In this document: piece by piece, positions 1 through 5,933 of the stretch | Layout: each line of letters opens with the position of its first letter | Position numbering within the stretch: position 1 is the stretch's first letter | DNA from: an uncultured Treponema sp. | GTDB taxonomy: Bacteria > Spirochaetota > Spirochaetia > Treponematales > Treponemataceae | Assembly (NCBI GenBank): GCA_946538795.1 | Contig: CAMNGY010000044.1 | Location: 1-8,278, forward strand | Reading direction: 5' to 3' | DNA: 8,278 nucleotides | Translations under genes and position numbers: made by a program | Notes under the pieces: model-generated | Databases searched by the model: none | Told to the model about the DNA's origin: nothing | Seen by the model: the letters and a program-made list of their open reading frames with translations, nothing else

Positions 1-345
1 AGGGTCAGCCGCGTTGCCGCCGTGCTTGAGAAACAGCTGGGCGTGAAGTTTTCGGACCAGGACATCTACATAAACGTCGCGGGCGGAATCCGGCTGGCAG
101 ACAGCGCCATAGACGCCGCCCTTGCCGCGGCCCTGTATTCGGCACGGAGCGACCTGCCGCTCAAGGAAAGCACGGCCATAGTCGGCGAGCTTTCACTTGC
201 CGGGGAAATCCGCCCCGTCACCAAGCTGAAGGACAGGGTGAAGGCTGCCCGCGAGCTGGGCTTTACGACCGTGTTCGCGCCGGATAAGGCCGAAGGTGCC
301 AGGCCGGTGCAGCGGGTCAAGGATTTGGTCAAGGCCTTGTTTTAG
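1..345 (+). CDS. radA: DNA repair protein RadA (Sms), C-terminal part
   Basis: The frame is open from base 1, so the gene starts outside the window; 114 codons are visible before the TAG at 343-345. RadA is a RecA-like ATPase that promotes branch migration in homologous recombination. This piece is its C-terminal Lon-protease-like (P-loop-free) domain. The diagnostic stretch is DIYINVAGGIRLADSAIDAA, followed by LYSARSDLPL, the GELSLAGEIRPV motif, and RVKAARELGFTTVFAP. These match the conserved end of bacterial RadA in order and spacing. The zinc finger and ATPase domain must lie upstream. The GTG at 22 is an internal codon, not a start. The domain looks intact, so this end of the window is ordinary chromosome. 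Family call is secure; only the upstream part is unseen. Confidence 0.95.
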   Translation, partial: RVSRVAAVLEKQLGVKFSDQDIYINVAGGIRLADSAIDAALAAALYSARSDLPLKESTAIVGELSLAGEIRPVTKLKDRVKAARELGFTTVFAPDKAEGARPVQRVKDLVKALF

Positions 346-396
346 CGGGCTATGGGGCGGCCTCTCTGTGCTGCACTGACAGGACCTTGCTCCGTA

Positions 397-580
397 CTCT
401 GGGGAAGCCGCGCCTCCGACAGGACTGGCCCGGCTCCGACAGGACTGGCCCGGCTCCGACAGGACTGGCCCGGCCCGCGCCCCGCTCTCTGGGGAAACCT
501 CGTCACCGCCCTGGGAAAGCCGCGGTCCCGGAAACGCCGTGCTTCGGCCGACCCGCATCTTGTACTCTGGGAAATCCGCG
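397..580. repeat. Dispersed degenerate 16 bp repeat, four copies
   Basis: Related sequences occur at 397-412 (CTCTGGGGAAGCCGCG), 487-502 (CTCTGGGGAAACCTCG), 509-524 (CCCTGGGAAAGCCGCG) and 565-580 (CTCTGGGAAATCCGCG). The first and last are both preceded by GTA. The spacing is irregular. They bracket the 20 bp tandem array, which suggests a larger decayed unit. Function is unknown. Confidence 0.7.
414..473. repeat. Tandem repeat, three identical 20 bp units
   Basis: The unit CTCCGACAGGACTGGCCCGG occurs three times without mismatch at 414-433, 434-453 and 454-473. A diverged partial relative (CTGACAGGACCTTGCTCCG) lies just upstream at about 376-394. The unit length is not a multiple of three, so the array does not look like coding repeats. 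Perfect identity suggests recent slippage or duplication. Confidence 0.95.
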
Positions 581-625
581 TCCCCGTACCCCCCGCAAAT
601 GACAATCTTCCACGAAAATGAAAAA

Positions 626-645
626 GTCGCCTGACAGGCGACCTT
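626..645. terminator. Hairpin terminator, probably bidirectional
   Basis: A perfect 6 bp stem, GTCGCC (626-631) and GGCGAC (637-642), encloses a 5-base loop. On the plus strand it is followed only by CTTT. On the minus strand it is followed by five T (bases 621-625 read in reverse), which is a better intrinsic terminator. It could end radA transcripts on the plus strand, or antisense transcripts arriving from the regulator gene on the minus strand. Confidence 0.6.
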
Positions 646-699
646 TAAAACTCCCCGCGGTGCTACACTGTGACCATCCTGATTGAACGGAGGTCAAAC

Positions 700-1200
700 A
701 TGAAGTTTCATAGCGCAACCCGAAATGGCCCCGGCAGAGTCCCGGGAGCAAGAATCCTCGCCGCCTGCGCCCTGCTTTTGGCGGCCCCGATGTTCCATAA
801 AACCGCAGCCGCCTATGACGGCATGACAGGACGGGGCGGCATTCCCTGGGAGCTGGACAGGTTCATCATCTGCACGATCCGGGAGGCACAACGGAACGTG
901 CACGACACGAACCGGGACGGCAAGGTGAACTGCATCGACTATACCCTGATGTTCAAGAGCTGCTGGGACAGGAGCTACGGAAACACTGCCTACAGCTGCG
1001 AGATCGTGCGCAACAAGAACGGCAGCTTCCACCACCTGTTCATCGGAATGCGCTACGGCAGCAGCATTGTGTTCATAGAACCATGGACCTATGACCCGGA
1101 GATGTTTTTAATGGAGGACAACTGGCCCGCGCGCAAGTACAACCCAAGCTACAACATATACGGGGAGACGGCAAAATGGATGGGCAAGTTTTACAAGTGA
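700..1200 (+). CDS. Small secreted protein with an EF-hand/dockerin-type loop
   Basis: 166 residues from the ATG at 700, chosen because CGGAGG (688-693) sits 6 bases upstream; an in-frame GTG at 670 has no such site. The N-terminus is basic, then hydrophobic (about residues 18-30) and ends KTAAA-Y, which fits a signal peptide with an unusually long basic region. Residues 69-80 read DTNRDGKVNCID, with acidic or Asn residues at the calcium-ligand positions of an EF-hand/dockerin loop (D69, N71, D73, N77, D80). Only one such loop is present, so it is not a standard two-loop dockerin. Cys78, His111/His112 and Glu127 fall in the order expected of a transglutaminase-like or papain-like fold (CIDY ... 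HHLFIG ... IEPW); this is inference from spacing alone. Four Cys lie in the mature part (57, 78, 88, 100). I do not recognise the family with certainty. It converges on the regulator gene 23 bases downstream. Confidence 0.75.
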   Translation: MKFHSATRNGPGRVPGARILAACALLLAAPMFHKTAAAYDGMTGRGGIPWELDRFIICTIREAQRNVHDTNRDGKVNCIDYTLMFKSCWDRSYGNTAYSCEIVRNKNGSFHHLFIGMRYGSSIVFIEPWTYDPEMFLMEDNWPARKYNPSYNIYGETAKWMGKFYK

Positions 1201-1223
1201 CAGGGCGCAGGGCTTCTGGGCGG

Positions 1224-1544
1224 CTAGAGCTTGCCGATGACCAGGCCGATGGCCTCGGTGACGCGGTTGCACAGCTCCTCCTGCAGCGACTTGCCGTAGG
1301 AGCTCCGGAATGAGTCCTTTATGTTCTCCGGCGAGCCGTGTTCGTCAAAGAGCTGCGAGGGGCGGACGTTCAGGGCACGGGCAATCTTGTCTATCGTCTC
1401 GGCGGACGGGAACCTCTCGCGGGCCTCCATGTCGCCGATGTAGGCGGTGCTCATGCCGATCGTCTCTGCAAGACGTTCCTGGGTAAAACCCGCCTGCTTG
1501 CGGTAGTACTTGAGGTTCTTTATGAAAACGCTTCTCACACCCAT
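1224..1544 (-). CDS. XRE-family helix-turn-helix transcriptional regulator
   Basis: 106 residues on the minus strand. Residues about 7-66 form an HTH_3/XRE (Cro/C1-type) DNA-binding domain: LKYYRKQAGFTQERLAETIG, then MSTAYIGDMEARERFPSAET, then IDKIARALNVRPSQLF. The remaining 40 residues are mostly helical and probably dimerise. There is no enzymatic or sensor domain, so it resembles small phage, plasmid or restriction-controller repressors. The ATG at 1542-1544 has AAAGGGG two bases upstream; a GTG two codons later is better spaced and may be the true start. It is divergent from the exported-protein gene, and a bipartite inverted element (1591-1626) lies between them. A plausible minus-strand -10 (GATAAT, 1583 to 1578) puts one arm of that element inside the regulator's own promoter, so autoregulation is likely but inferred. 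Confidence 0.9.
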   Translation of the reverse strand: MGVRSVFIKNLKYYRKQAGFTQERLAETIGMSTAYIGDMEARERFPSAETIDKIARALNVRPSQLFDEHGSPENIKDSFRSSYGKSLQEELCNRVTEAIGLVIGKL

Positions 1545-1590
1545 AGCCCCTTTATTGTAGGGGATTGGGAGGCGTTTATTATCGGCTCAA

Positions 1591-1626
1591 ACACAGAATT
1601 TTTAGCCAATGCTTGATTTTCCTGTG
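1591..1626. promoter_or_regulatory. Bipartite operator candidate, copy A (divergent promoter region)
   Basis: ACACAGAAT at 1591-1599 and TTTCCTGTG at 1618-1626 are separated by 18 bases. Extended by flanking bases, the arms form a perfect inverted pair, AAACACAG (1589-1596) and CTGTGTTT (1622-1629). The right arm lies in the -35/-10 spacer of the plus-strand promoter. The left arm lies just upstream of the minus-strand -10 of the regulator. One protein bound to both arms could control both promoters. Binding by the XRE protein is inferred. Confidence 0.65.
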
Positions 1627-1640
1627 TTTTAGTATATAAT
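1613..1640 (+). promoter_or_regulatory. Sigma-70-type promoter of the exported-protein gene
   Basis: TTGATT (1613-1618) and a perfect TATAAT (1635-1640) are 16 bases apart. Transcription should begin near 1647, giving a leader of about 95 bases before the ATG at 1743. The whole stretch GCTTGATTTTCCTGTGTTTT, then one variable base, then GTATATAAT recurs at the ankyrin gene promoter near 7352-7381, so these promoters share more than the core hexamers. Confidence 0.8.
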
Positions 1641-1648
1641 AACATGCC

Positions 1649-1717
1649 GTACATACCCGGCTGAAACACAGAATAGCCCCCTGAAAAGGGGCTTTCCTGT
1701 GCGAGGGCCGGACGTAC
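1649..1717 (+). promoter_or_regulatory. Structured leader RNA upstream of the exported-protein gene
   Basis: Four nested complementary arms can be traced within the leader. They are GTAC (1649-1652 with 1714-1717), CCGGC/GCCGG (1657-1661 with 1707-1711), CACAG/CTGTG (1667-1671 with 1697-1701) and AGCCCC/GGGGCT (1675-1680 with 1688-1693), closing on a 7-base loop. The hairpin has no T-run after it, so it is not a simple terminator. It could stabilise the mRNA or control translation from GGAGGA at 1731-1736. No known riboswitch class is recognised. Confidence 0.5.
1666..1701. promoter_or_regulatory. Bipartite operator candidate, copy B (inside the leader)
   Basis: ACACAGAAT (1666-1674) and TTTCCTGTG (1693-1701) are again separated by exactly 18 bases, as in the copy 75 bases upstream. 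The intervening bases are different and form a GC-rich hairpin. This copy has no TTGATT/TATAAT, so only the arms are shared. It may act as a downstream roadblock operator, or it may be conserved as RNA structure; the sequence alone does not decide. Confidence 0.5.
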
Positions 1718-1742
1718 AGCAAAATTTTATGGAGGAATTCCT

Positions 1743-2135
1743 ATGAAAAAGATGGTTTTGGTCCTTGTCTGCGCCATGCTCACGGCAAATGCGTTCGCCG
1801 CGGGAGGCAAGAAGTTGTTCGGCAAGCAGCAGGAGCAGGGGCAACAGCAGGAGCAGGAAAGCGTGACCGAAGACTCCGGCTTCAAGCACGACAAACTGAT
1901 GGAGAATCTTAAGGCGATGAAGCCCGGCGACTACTGGGTACACGCGGTGGACTACGGCTCCGGGAACGGTAAAATGAACATATTGTCCATAAAAGTGTTC
2001 TATCAGATGTAAACCCGGGTCGGCGGAGGCTTCATCGTCCAGACCTACACCGTGAGCAGCAACAGTAAAGATGACCGTGGCATCACGAATATAAGCTCCC
2101 TGTTCGTGTCCGACAAGGAGATGTTCGGCCAGTAA
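1743..2135 (+). pseudogene. Small exported protein gene interrupted by an in-frame TAA
   Basis: The ATG at 1743 has GGAGGA 6 bases upstream (1731-1736). Residues 1-20 form a clear signal peptide (MKKMVLVLVCAMLTANAFA-A), followed by a Lys/Gln-rich stretch with QEQGQQQEQE at about 30-39. The frame stops at TAA 2010-2012, after 89 codons. The same frame then continues without a stop for 40 more codons (TRVGGGFIVQTYTVSSNSKD ... VSDKEMFGQ) to TAA at 2133-2135. The downstream part looks coding (alternating beta-strand pattern, sensible codons), so a 130-codon gene has probably suffered a nonsense change, for example from AAA or CAA. No reinitiation ATG/GTG with a ribosome site is visible after the stop. 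The 89-residue product might still be made and exported. A sequencing error is possible. The family is not recognised. It is driven by the strong promoter at 1613-1640. Confidence 0.7.
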
Positions 2136-2136
2136 C

Positions 2137-2160
2137 CGGGCGGCCCCTCCCGTCCGCCCG
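2137..2160 (+). terminator. GC-rich hairpin after the exported-protein gene
   Basis: CGGGCGG (2137-2143) and CCGCCCG (2154-2160) form a perfect 7 bp stem with a 10-base loop, starting two bases after the second TAA. No T-run follows, so termination would be factor-dependent or weak. It may instead protect the 3' end of the upstream message. Confidence 0.4.
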
Positions 2161-2175
2161 TCGTGATGAACCGGC

Positions 2176-2195
2176 GGGGGGGGAGGGGGGAGGGG
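2176..2195 (+). repeat. Poly-G tract in the lipoprotein gene leader
   Basis: The run is G8-A-G6-A-G5, followed by AGAGAG, ending about 25 bases before the lipoprotein start codon. Long G homopolymers change length by slippage, and in Treponema pallidum poly-G length near tpr promoters is known to modulate transcription. Three adjacent G-runs could also fold as a G-quadruplex if a fourth run joins. Here it lies between the upstream hairpin and the ribosome site. A regulatory role is inferred. Confidence 0.6.
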
Positions 2196-2224
2196 GAGAG
2201 AGTATGTGCAAGCAGGGAAAAGAT

Positions 2225-3190
2225 ATGGCAAAAATCAGGAAATTCGTTTCGCTAATGTCCGTGACAGTGTCGCTTGTTGCAATGTTTGCCTCGTGCGACT
2301 ACTGGAACGAGGATTGGTATAAGTCAGGAAACTCGGAGAATGTACCTCTTTCCAGCTCGTCTGGAACTGGCGGTAGCTCTGGTGGCAACGGCGGAAGCAG
2401 TTCATCGTCTGCAGAAGGCACAACGACCGTATCTTACACCAGTTACGACAGTTTGGGAGATTACCTAAACATAGACGGCGGCCAGTATCGAACATGCACG
2501 CTTACCGGAAACTCCACGGGCGGAATGATAGTTCTCTCCGACGGGATCAAGGCCGACTTGACGGGGAGCTATGTCGCGATGGGTGGAGGCACGCGTAACT
2601 CTGGAAGTTCCCTGTCCTTGGCGGCGACGGAAATCGGCGGAATACCGAACGTAATACCGAGCGGAATACTGATAGAAGGCTCATTCACGGTCACTTTCTC
2701 CAGTGGCATCACCTGCTACATCATCGTGGACAAAGACTTCATCATCGAAAAGGATATTTCCAGTAGCGGGCAGACGGTGTTTCATGTGGCGGGGAAAGCC
2801 GCGAGGGACTATGACAGCGCCGGAGATGTCACTAGCATCGTGCCCGGTAGCGCGGAAGATCCAGTCAACGGGACTGCGTGGGCGATTAGGTCATACTCTC
2901 GCCCAGACCACCGCTTTGATGGCGGATATGTCAAGAACTTGACCGGGGATAAAACATTCGGCCCCTATACCGTCAGCAAAACCGATGAGGGGTACAAAAT
3001 TTGTTGGGGCTTTTGGAGCATGACTGAGCCCATTTTCGGATATTGGCATTCCTTGTATTATAACTTCACGATAGCGGACGCAAATACGACCGAAGCCTCT
3101 TATTGGGTGACTTCATCCCGTTATGACAATGTTGCGATTGAAATGGGTAAGAATTCGAGCTTAGGAAGTATACGTAAATTCGAACAATAG
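2225..3190 (+). CDS. Lipoprotein with Ser/Gly linker, function unknown
   Basis: 321 residues from the ATG at 2225, preferred over the in-frame ATG at 2204 because it has AGGGAA about 6 bases upstream and gives a compact signal sequence MAKIRKFVSLMSVTVSLVAM-FAS-C. Cys24 is the likely lipidated residue in a relaxed, spirochaete-like lipobox. Residues about 42-65 are a low-complexity Ser/Gly linker that would hold the rest of the protein away from the membrane. The remainder has no motif I recognise. It is rich in Thr, Ser, Gly and beta-prone sequence, with an aromatic C-terminal part (about 250-300: GPYTVSKTDEGYKICWGFWS ... YWHSLYYNF). It is probably a surface or periplasm-facing protein. The poly-G tract directly upstream suggests variable expression. 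No separate promoter is evident, so it may be read from 1613-1640 or from a site near the G tract. Confidence 0.8.
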   Translation: MAKIRKFVSLMSVTVSLVAMFASCDYWNEDWYKSGNSENVPLSSSSGTGGSSGGNGGSSSSSAEGTTTVSYTSYDSLGDYLNIDGGQYRTCTLTGNSTGGMIVLSDGIKADLTGSYVAMGGGTRNSGSSLSLAATEIGGIPNVIPSGILIEGSFTVTFSSGITCYIIVDKDFIIEKDISSSGQTVFHVAGKAARDYDSAGDVTSIVPGSAEDPVNGTAWAIRSYSRPDHRFDGGYVKNLTGDKTFGPYTVSKTDEGYKICWGFWSMTEPIFGYWHSLYYNFTIADANTTEASYWVTSSRYDNVAIEMGKNSSLGSIRKFEQ

Positions 3191-3332
3191 AAAAGAGGGT
3201 CACAGGGAATTTCTCTGCGAGACTGGGATATGGACCAGCGAGGAAAAAAGACATAGAGATTTAACAAAAGACCTGCAAGAGCTTTTTGAAACTATAAAAT
3301 ATTTGAATCTGGAGGAAAAGAATGATTTATAG
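3165..3332 (+). pseudogene. Possible remnant of a coding sequence before the Sel1 gene
   Basis: A frame different from both neighbours is open from 3165 to TAG 3330-3332 and reads plausibly as protein in its second half: TSEEKRHRDLTKDLQELFET, then IKYLNLEEKNDL, an amphipathic helical pattern. It has no usable start codon; its upstream part overlaps the end of the lipoprotein gene and its end overlaps the Sel1 start. It may be the tail of a gene lost when the AT-rich operon was inserted. Chance is a real alternative. Confidence 0.25.
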
Positions 3333-4593
3333 CGATGCTGAAGCACAGTATATGTTTGGAAAGATGTGCAGAAATGGAAGAGACTATGCAAAAGCCTTTG
3401 AATGGTTTGAAAAGTCTGCCAAGCAAGGGAATGCCGATGCACAACATGAGCTTGGTGATATGTATTTCTATGGCGTAGGTGTAGATCGGGATTATGTAAA
3501 AGCTTTCGAGTGGTTTGAGAAATCTGCTGAACAGGGAAATGCTAAGGCACAATATTCTATTGGTCATATGTATTACTTTGGTCAGGGTGTAGAACAGAAC
3601 TACGAAATTGCCACCGAATGGTTCAAGAAATCCGCTGGACAGAACAATGCTTATGCGCAAGATATGCTTGGCGATATATATTACTATGGCGAGGGTATAG
3701 AGAAAGACAACACCAAAGCATTTGAATGGTACACGAAGTCTGCTGAACAGGAAAATGCCGATGCGCAATATATGCTTGGTCATATGTATTATTATGGCCA
3801 AGGCATAGAACAGGATTACACAAAAGCGTTCGAATGGTTTACAAAGTCTGCCGAGCAAGGATATTCCACTGCACAATACAGACTTGGTGATATGTATTAC
3901 TATGGCGAAGGTACAGATGAGGACAATACCAAAGTATTTGAATGGTACACGAAGTCTGCGGAACAGGACAATGCCGATGCACAAGATATGCTTGGCCGTA
4001 TGTATTATTATGGATATGGAATGGATGATATAGATGAAGCCAAGGCGTTTGAATGGTTCGAAAAGGCTGCAAAGCAGGGAAATTCCGATGCACAATATAT
4101 GCAGGGCTACATGTTCTACTATGGAGAAAGTGTAGAACGAGACTATGATAAAGCTTTTAAATGTTTCTTGAAATCTGCCTCTAAAAAAGATGCCCGTGCA
4201 CAATATATGCTTGGCTGGATGTACAACTATGCTCAAAGTGTAAAGCAAGACTATACATTGGCAAAAAGGTTTTATGAAGAATCTGCCAATCAAGGATATT
4301 CCCTTGCTCAGTATAAGCTTGGAGAGATGTATTACAACGGGACTGGAATAAAGCAGGATTATACAATAGCTTCTGGGTGGTATGAAAAGGCTGCAAGCAA
4401 AAATCATGTAGGAGCTCAAATAGATCTTGCCTGTATGTTATACTTGGGAGAAGGCGTAGAGCGGGACTGCACGAAGTCAAAAGAATGGTTCGAAAAAGCT
4501 GTCAAACAGGGCTATAAAGGTGCACAATACATACTCGACGAAATGTTCGATTCTGAGAATGCAAATGACGAAGACACAAAAGAAGAATCCTAA
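3322..4593 (+). CDS. Sel1-like repeat protein (about 11 repeats)
   Basis: 423 residues from the ATG at 3322, with GGAGG at 3311-3315. The protein is almost entirely Sel1-like repeats (SLR, a TPR relative) of 36 residues. Consensus: N-A-D-A-Q-Y-x-L-G-x-M-Y-Y-Y-G-x-G, then about 6 variable residues, then KAFEWF-KSAEQG. Eleven can be counted, starting near residues 5, 36, 72, 108, 144, 180, 216, 253, 289, 325 and 361. The first is shortened, the seventh carries one extra residue, and a partial twelfth leads to an acidic tail (NANDEDTKEES). There is no signal peptide or membrane segment, so it should be a cytosolic alpha-solenoid scaffold for protein contacts. Repeats 4 to 6 are the most alike, also in DNA, which suggests recent duplication. 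It opens a four-gene operon; the next gene follows after 28 bases. A TATAAA at 3293-3298 is a weak promoter candidate. Its partner is unknown. Confidence 0.93.
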   Translation: MIYSDAEAQYMFGKMCRNGRDYAKAFEWFEKSAKQGNADAQHELGDMYFYGVGVDRDYVKAFEWFEKSAEQGNAKAQYSIGHMYYFGQGVEQNYEIATEWFKKSAGQNNAYAQDMLGDIYYYGEGIEKDNTKAFEWYTKSAEQENADAQYMLGHMYYYGQGIEQDYTKAFEWFTKSAEQGYSTAQYRLGDMYYYGEGTDEDNTKVFEWYTKSAEQDNADAQDMLGRMYYYGYGMDDIDEAKAFEWFEKAAKQGNSDAQYMQGYMFYYGESVERDYDKAFKCFLKSASKKDARAQYMLGWMYNYAQSVKQDYTLAKRFYEESANQGYSLAQYKLGEMYYNGTGIKQDYTIASGWYEKAASKNHVGAQIDLACMLYLGEGVERDCTKSKEWFEKAVKQGYKGAQYILDEMFDSENANDEDTKEES

Positions 4594-4621
4594 CATGAAT
4601 TATTAGGAGCAGAGAGAGACC

Positions 4622-5401
4622 ATGGCACTTGCATTCAACTGGCACAGAAGAAGAATCTCCGCAACAGAATATGCAGAAAATATGGGCGTTGTTGAAGAGG
4701 AGAAGAATAAAAATAACGAATACTCATTCACCGTGAACACCAAAGGCAAGAAATACATGGTGTCTCTCAGCTCAGACTTGCAGGATGCTCTTTCTGGAAA
4801 ATCCAAGCTTCAGCAGGCATACGATGCCGCCGCAGACATACGTAAGTTTGAGATAGACTTGTTCTGGAGGCGGGCAGCATTCTTCTGGGCATTCATCGTA
4901 GCAATATATACTGCGTATTATCACGTGCTTACCACTATATACAAGAGCGAAAGTGATGCCTGCACTCATTATGAGCATGGAGAATTTTCCTTGCTCGTTC
5001 TGGCAGCCCTCGGCCTTTTCTTCTGCTTTTCGTGGTTGCTTTCAAGCAAAGGCTCCAAGCACTGGCAGGAAAACTGGGAACAGCATCTCGATCTGCTAGA
5101 AGACAACATAACAGGTCCCTTATACAAGACATATCTTCCTGGCAGTTACTCGGAGTCAAAGATTGTCACCGCCACAGGCTGGGTTGCTACAGTTTGCGCC
5201 TATGGACTGCTTGTATACGAATTCGCAAACATGACAATAAAAAAAGTCGAAGGAAACGGATTGGTTCCATTCATGCTTACGCTTATATTTGCTCTGATTA
5301 TCATCATGTTTCTATTTTTGTATTCTCGACTGATGCTTGGTAATCTTTCCACAGAAGGAGAGACACAATTTGCACTGAAAAAATACGGAAATCTAAGATG
5401 A
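4622..5401 (+). CDS. Four-helix membrane protein resembling the RipA octameric family
   Basis: 259 residues. AGGAG (4605-4609) and purine-rich sequence precede the ATG at 4622. The soluble N-terminal part (1-78) contains LQQAYDAAADIRKFEIDLFW at about 63-82. Four hydrophobic segments follow at about 84-106, 121-141, 183-203 and 216-238. Between the second and third lies a conserved-looking loop, GSKHWQENWEQHLDLLEDNI, then GPLYKTY (residues 144-171). From memory, this IRKFEIDL(F/Y)W ... QENWE-H-DLLED ... GPLYK pattern marks RipA-family octameric membrane proteins, named after a Francisella factor needed for growth inside host cells. The biochemical role of the family is poorly known. The stop overlaps the next start as ATGA (5398-5401), so translation is coupled and a complex with the following membrane protein is likely. 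Membrane call is firm; family call is moderate. Confidence 0.72.
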   Translation: MALAFNWHRRRISATEYAENMGVVEEEKNKNNEYSFTVNTKGKKYMVSLSSDLQDALSGKSKLQQAYDAAADIRKFEIDLFWRRAAFFWAFIVAIYTAYYHVLTTIYKSESDACTHYEHGEFSLLVLAALGLFFCFSWLLSSKGSKHWQENWEQHLDLLEDNITGPLYKTYLPGSYSESKIVTATGWVATVCAYGLLVYEFANMTIKKVEGNGLVPFMLTLIFALIIIMFLFLYSRLMLGNLSTEGETQFALKKYGNLR

Positions 5402-5919
5402 GTGAAAAAGAATACAATAATATCATAAAAATTCTGCTGATATCATCAGGAATAATAGTTCTGTTAACATGTTTGTTTTTGTATTTTGGAGATAAAGATA
5501 TGAAAGACTGTTTTGAGATGAGCCTTTGGTTCAAACTTGGATTAACATCCTTATTCATTCCCTTAATATTAATAGGCATTGGGATATGTGTAACAATATG
5601 GAAAAACAAATCTTCCGAAGCTCTTTTTGTATCTAATTGTAACGACGGCTATCTATTGGTGAAAAACTCATCTGACAAAAGAGAGGCTTCTTGTAATCTG
5701 TATACAGATTTAGACAGTTGTCTTAAGTATGCGAGTGACGATGATCTTATAGTCATAGTCGGCAAGAAATCAAAGATTGACTCTGAAAGAATTATCCTCA
5801 AGGATATGAATAGCAAACAGGGGAAAATTATAAGCTTTTTCTTTGAGAAAGAAATGCCTGTTTTCAGGCTTGAGGTAAAGACAGATTCCTTAAAATATGA
5901 TACTATCAGTAAAGAATAG
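5398..5919 (+). CDS. Two-helix membrane protein, unknown family
   Basis: 173 residues; the start codon shares bases with the preceding stop (ATGA), so it is translationally coupled to the RipA-like gene. Two strong hydrophobic segments at about 9-30 and 44-67 are joined by a short polar loop with acidic residues. The remaining 105 residues are soluble, with alternating hydrophobic and charged stretches (ASDDDLIVIVGKKSKID, RIILKDMNSKQGKIISFFFE) typical of a small alpha/beta domain. Topology suggests both ends are cytoplasmic, with a C-terminal cytosolic domain. The gene is the most AT-rich in the window by eye. The family is not recognised. Its place between a RipA-like protein and a nuclease suggests it is a subunit of the same membrane assembly. 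AGGAGGG for the next gene overlaps its stop codon. Confidence 0.8.
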   Translation: MSEKEYNNIIKILLISSGIIVLLTCLFLYFGDKDMKDCFEMSLWFKLGLTSLFIPLILIGIGICVTIWKNKSSEALFVSNCNDGYLLVKNSSDKREASCNLYTDLDSCLKYASDDDLIVIVGKKSKIDSERIILKDMNSKQGKIISFFFEKEMPVFRLEVKTDSLKYDTISKE

Positions 5920-5933
5920 GAGGGCAGACAGCA

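Larger units (their letters stand above)
346..625. other. GC-rich intergenic region with degenerate repeats
   Basis: This gap between radA and the next gene holds no convincing gene. Short open frames on both strands are rich in Arg, Pro and Gly and arise from the GC content and repeats; none has a good ribosome binding site. What it does hold is repeated DNA: a 3 x 20 bp tandem array and four scattered copies of a CTCTGGGGAAGCCGCG-like sequence, both listed separately. Confidence 0.7.

Noticed and set aside
193..621. Several overlapping open frames on both strands after radA
   Set aside because: They are Arg/Pro/Gly-rich products of GC-rich repeats, lack ribosome binding sites and overlap one another in conflicting frames.
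1591..1701. LexA/SOS boxes
   Set aside because: The arms run ACAG ... CTGT, the opposite orientation to a CTGT-N8-ACAG box, and the spacing is much longer.
2010..2012. Recoding of the in-frame stop as an amino acid
   Set aside because: The codon is TAA, not the UGA used for selenocysteine, and no other gene in the window shows reassigned TAA.
1629..2231. Minus-strand open frame of 200 codons
   Set aside because: It runs against the exported-protein gene and translates the poly-G tract and Gln-rich stretch into poly-Pro and poly-Leu; no start signal supports it.
3292..4419. Long open frame on the minus strand (375 codons) opposite the Sel1 gene
   Set aside because: It is antisense to a clear Sel1-repeat gene. 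Its own repetitive hydrophobic sequence is the mirror of the 36-residue repeat, and the repeats keep the reverse frame free of stops.
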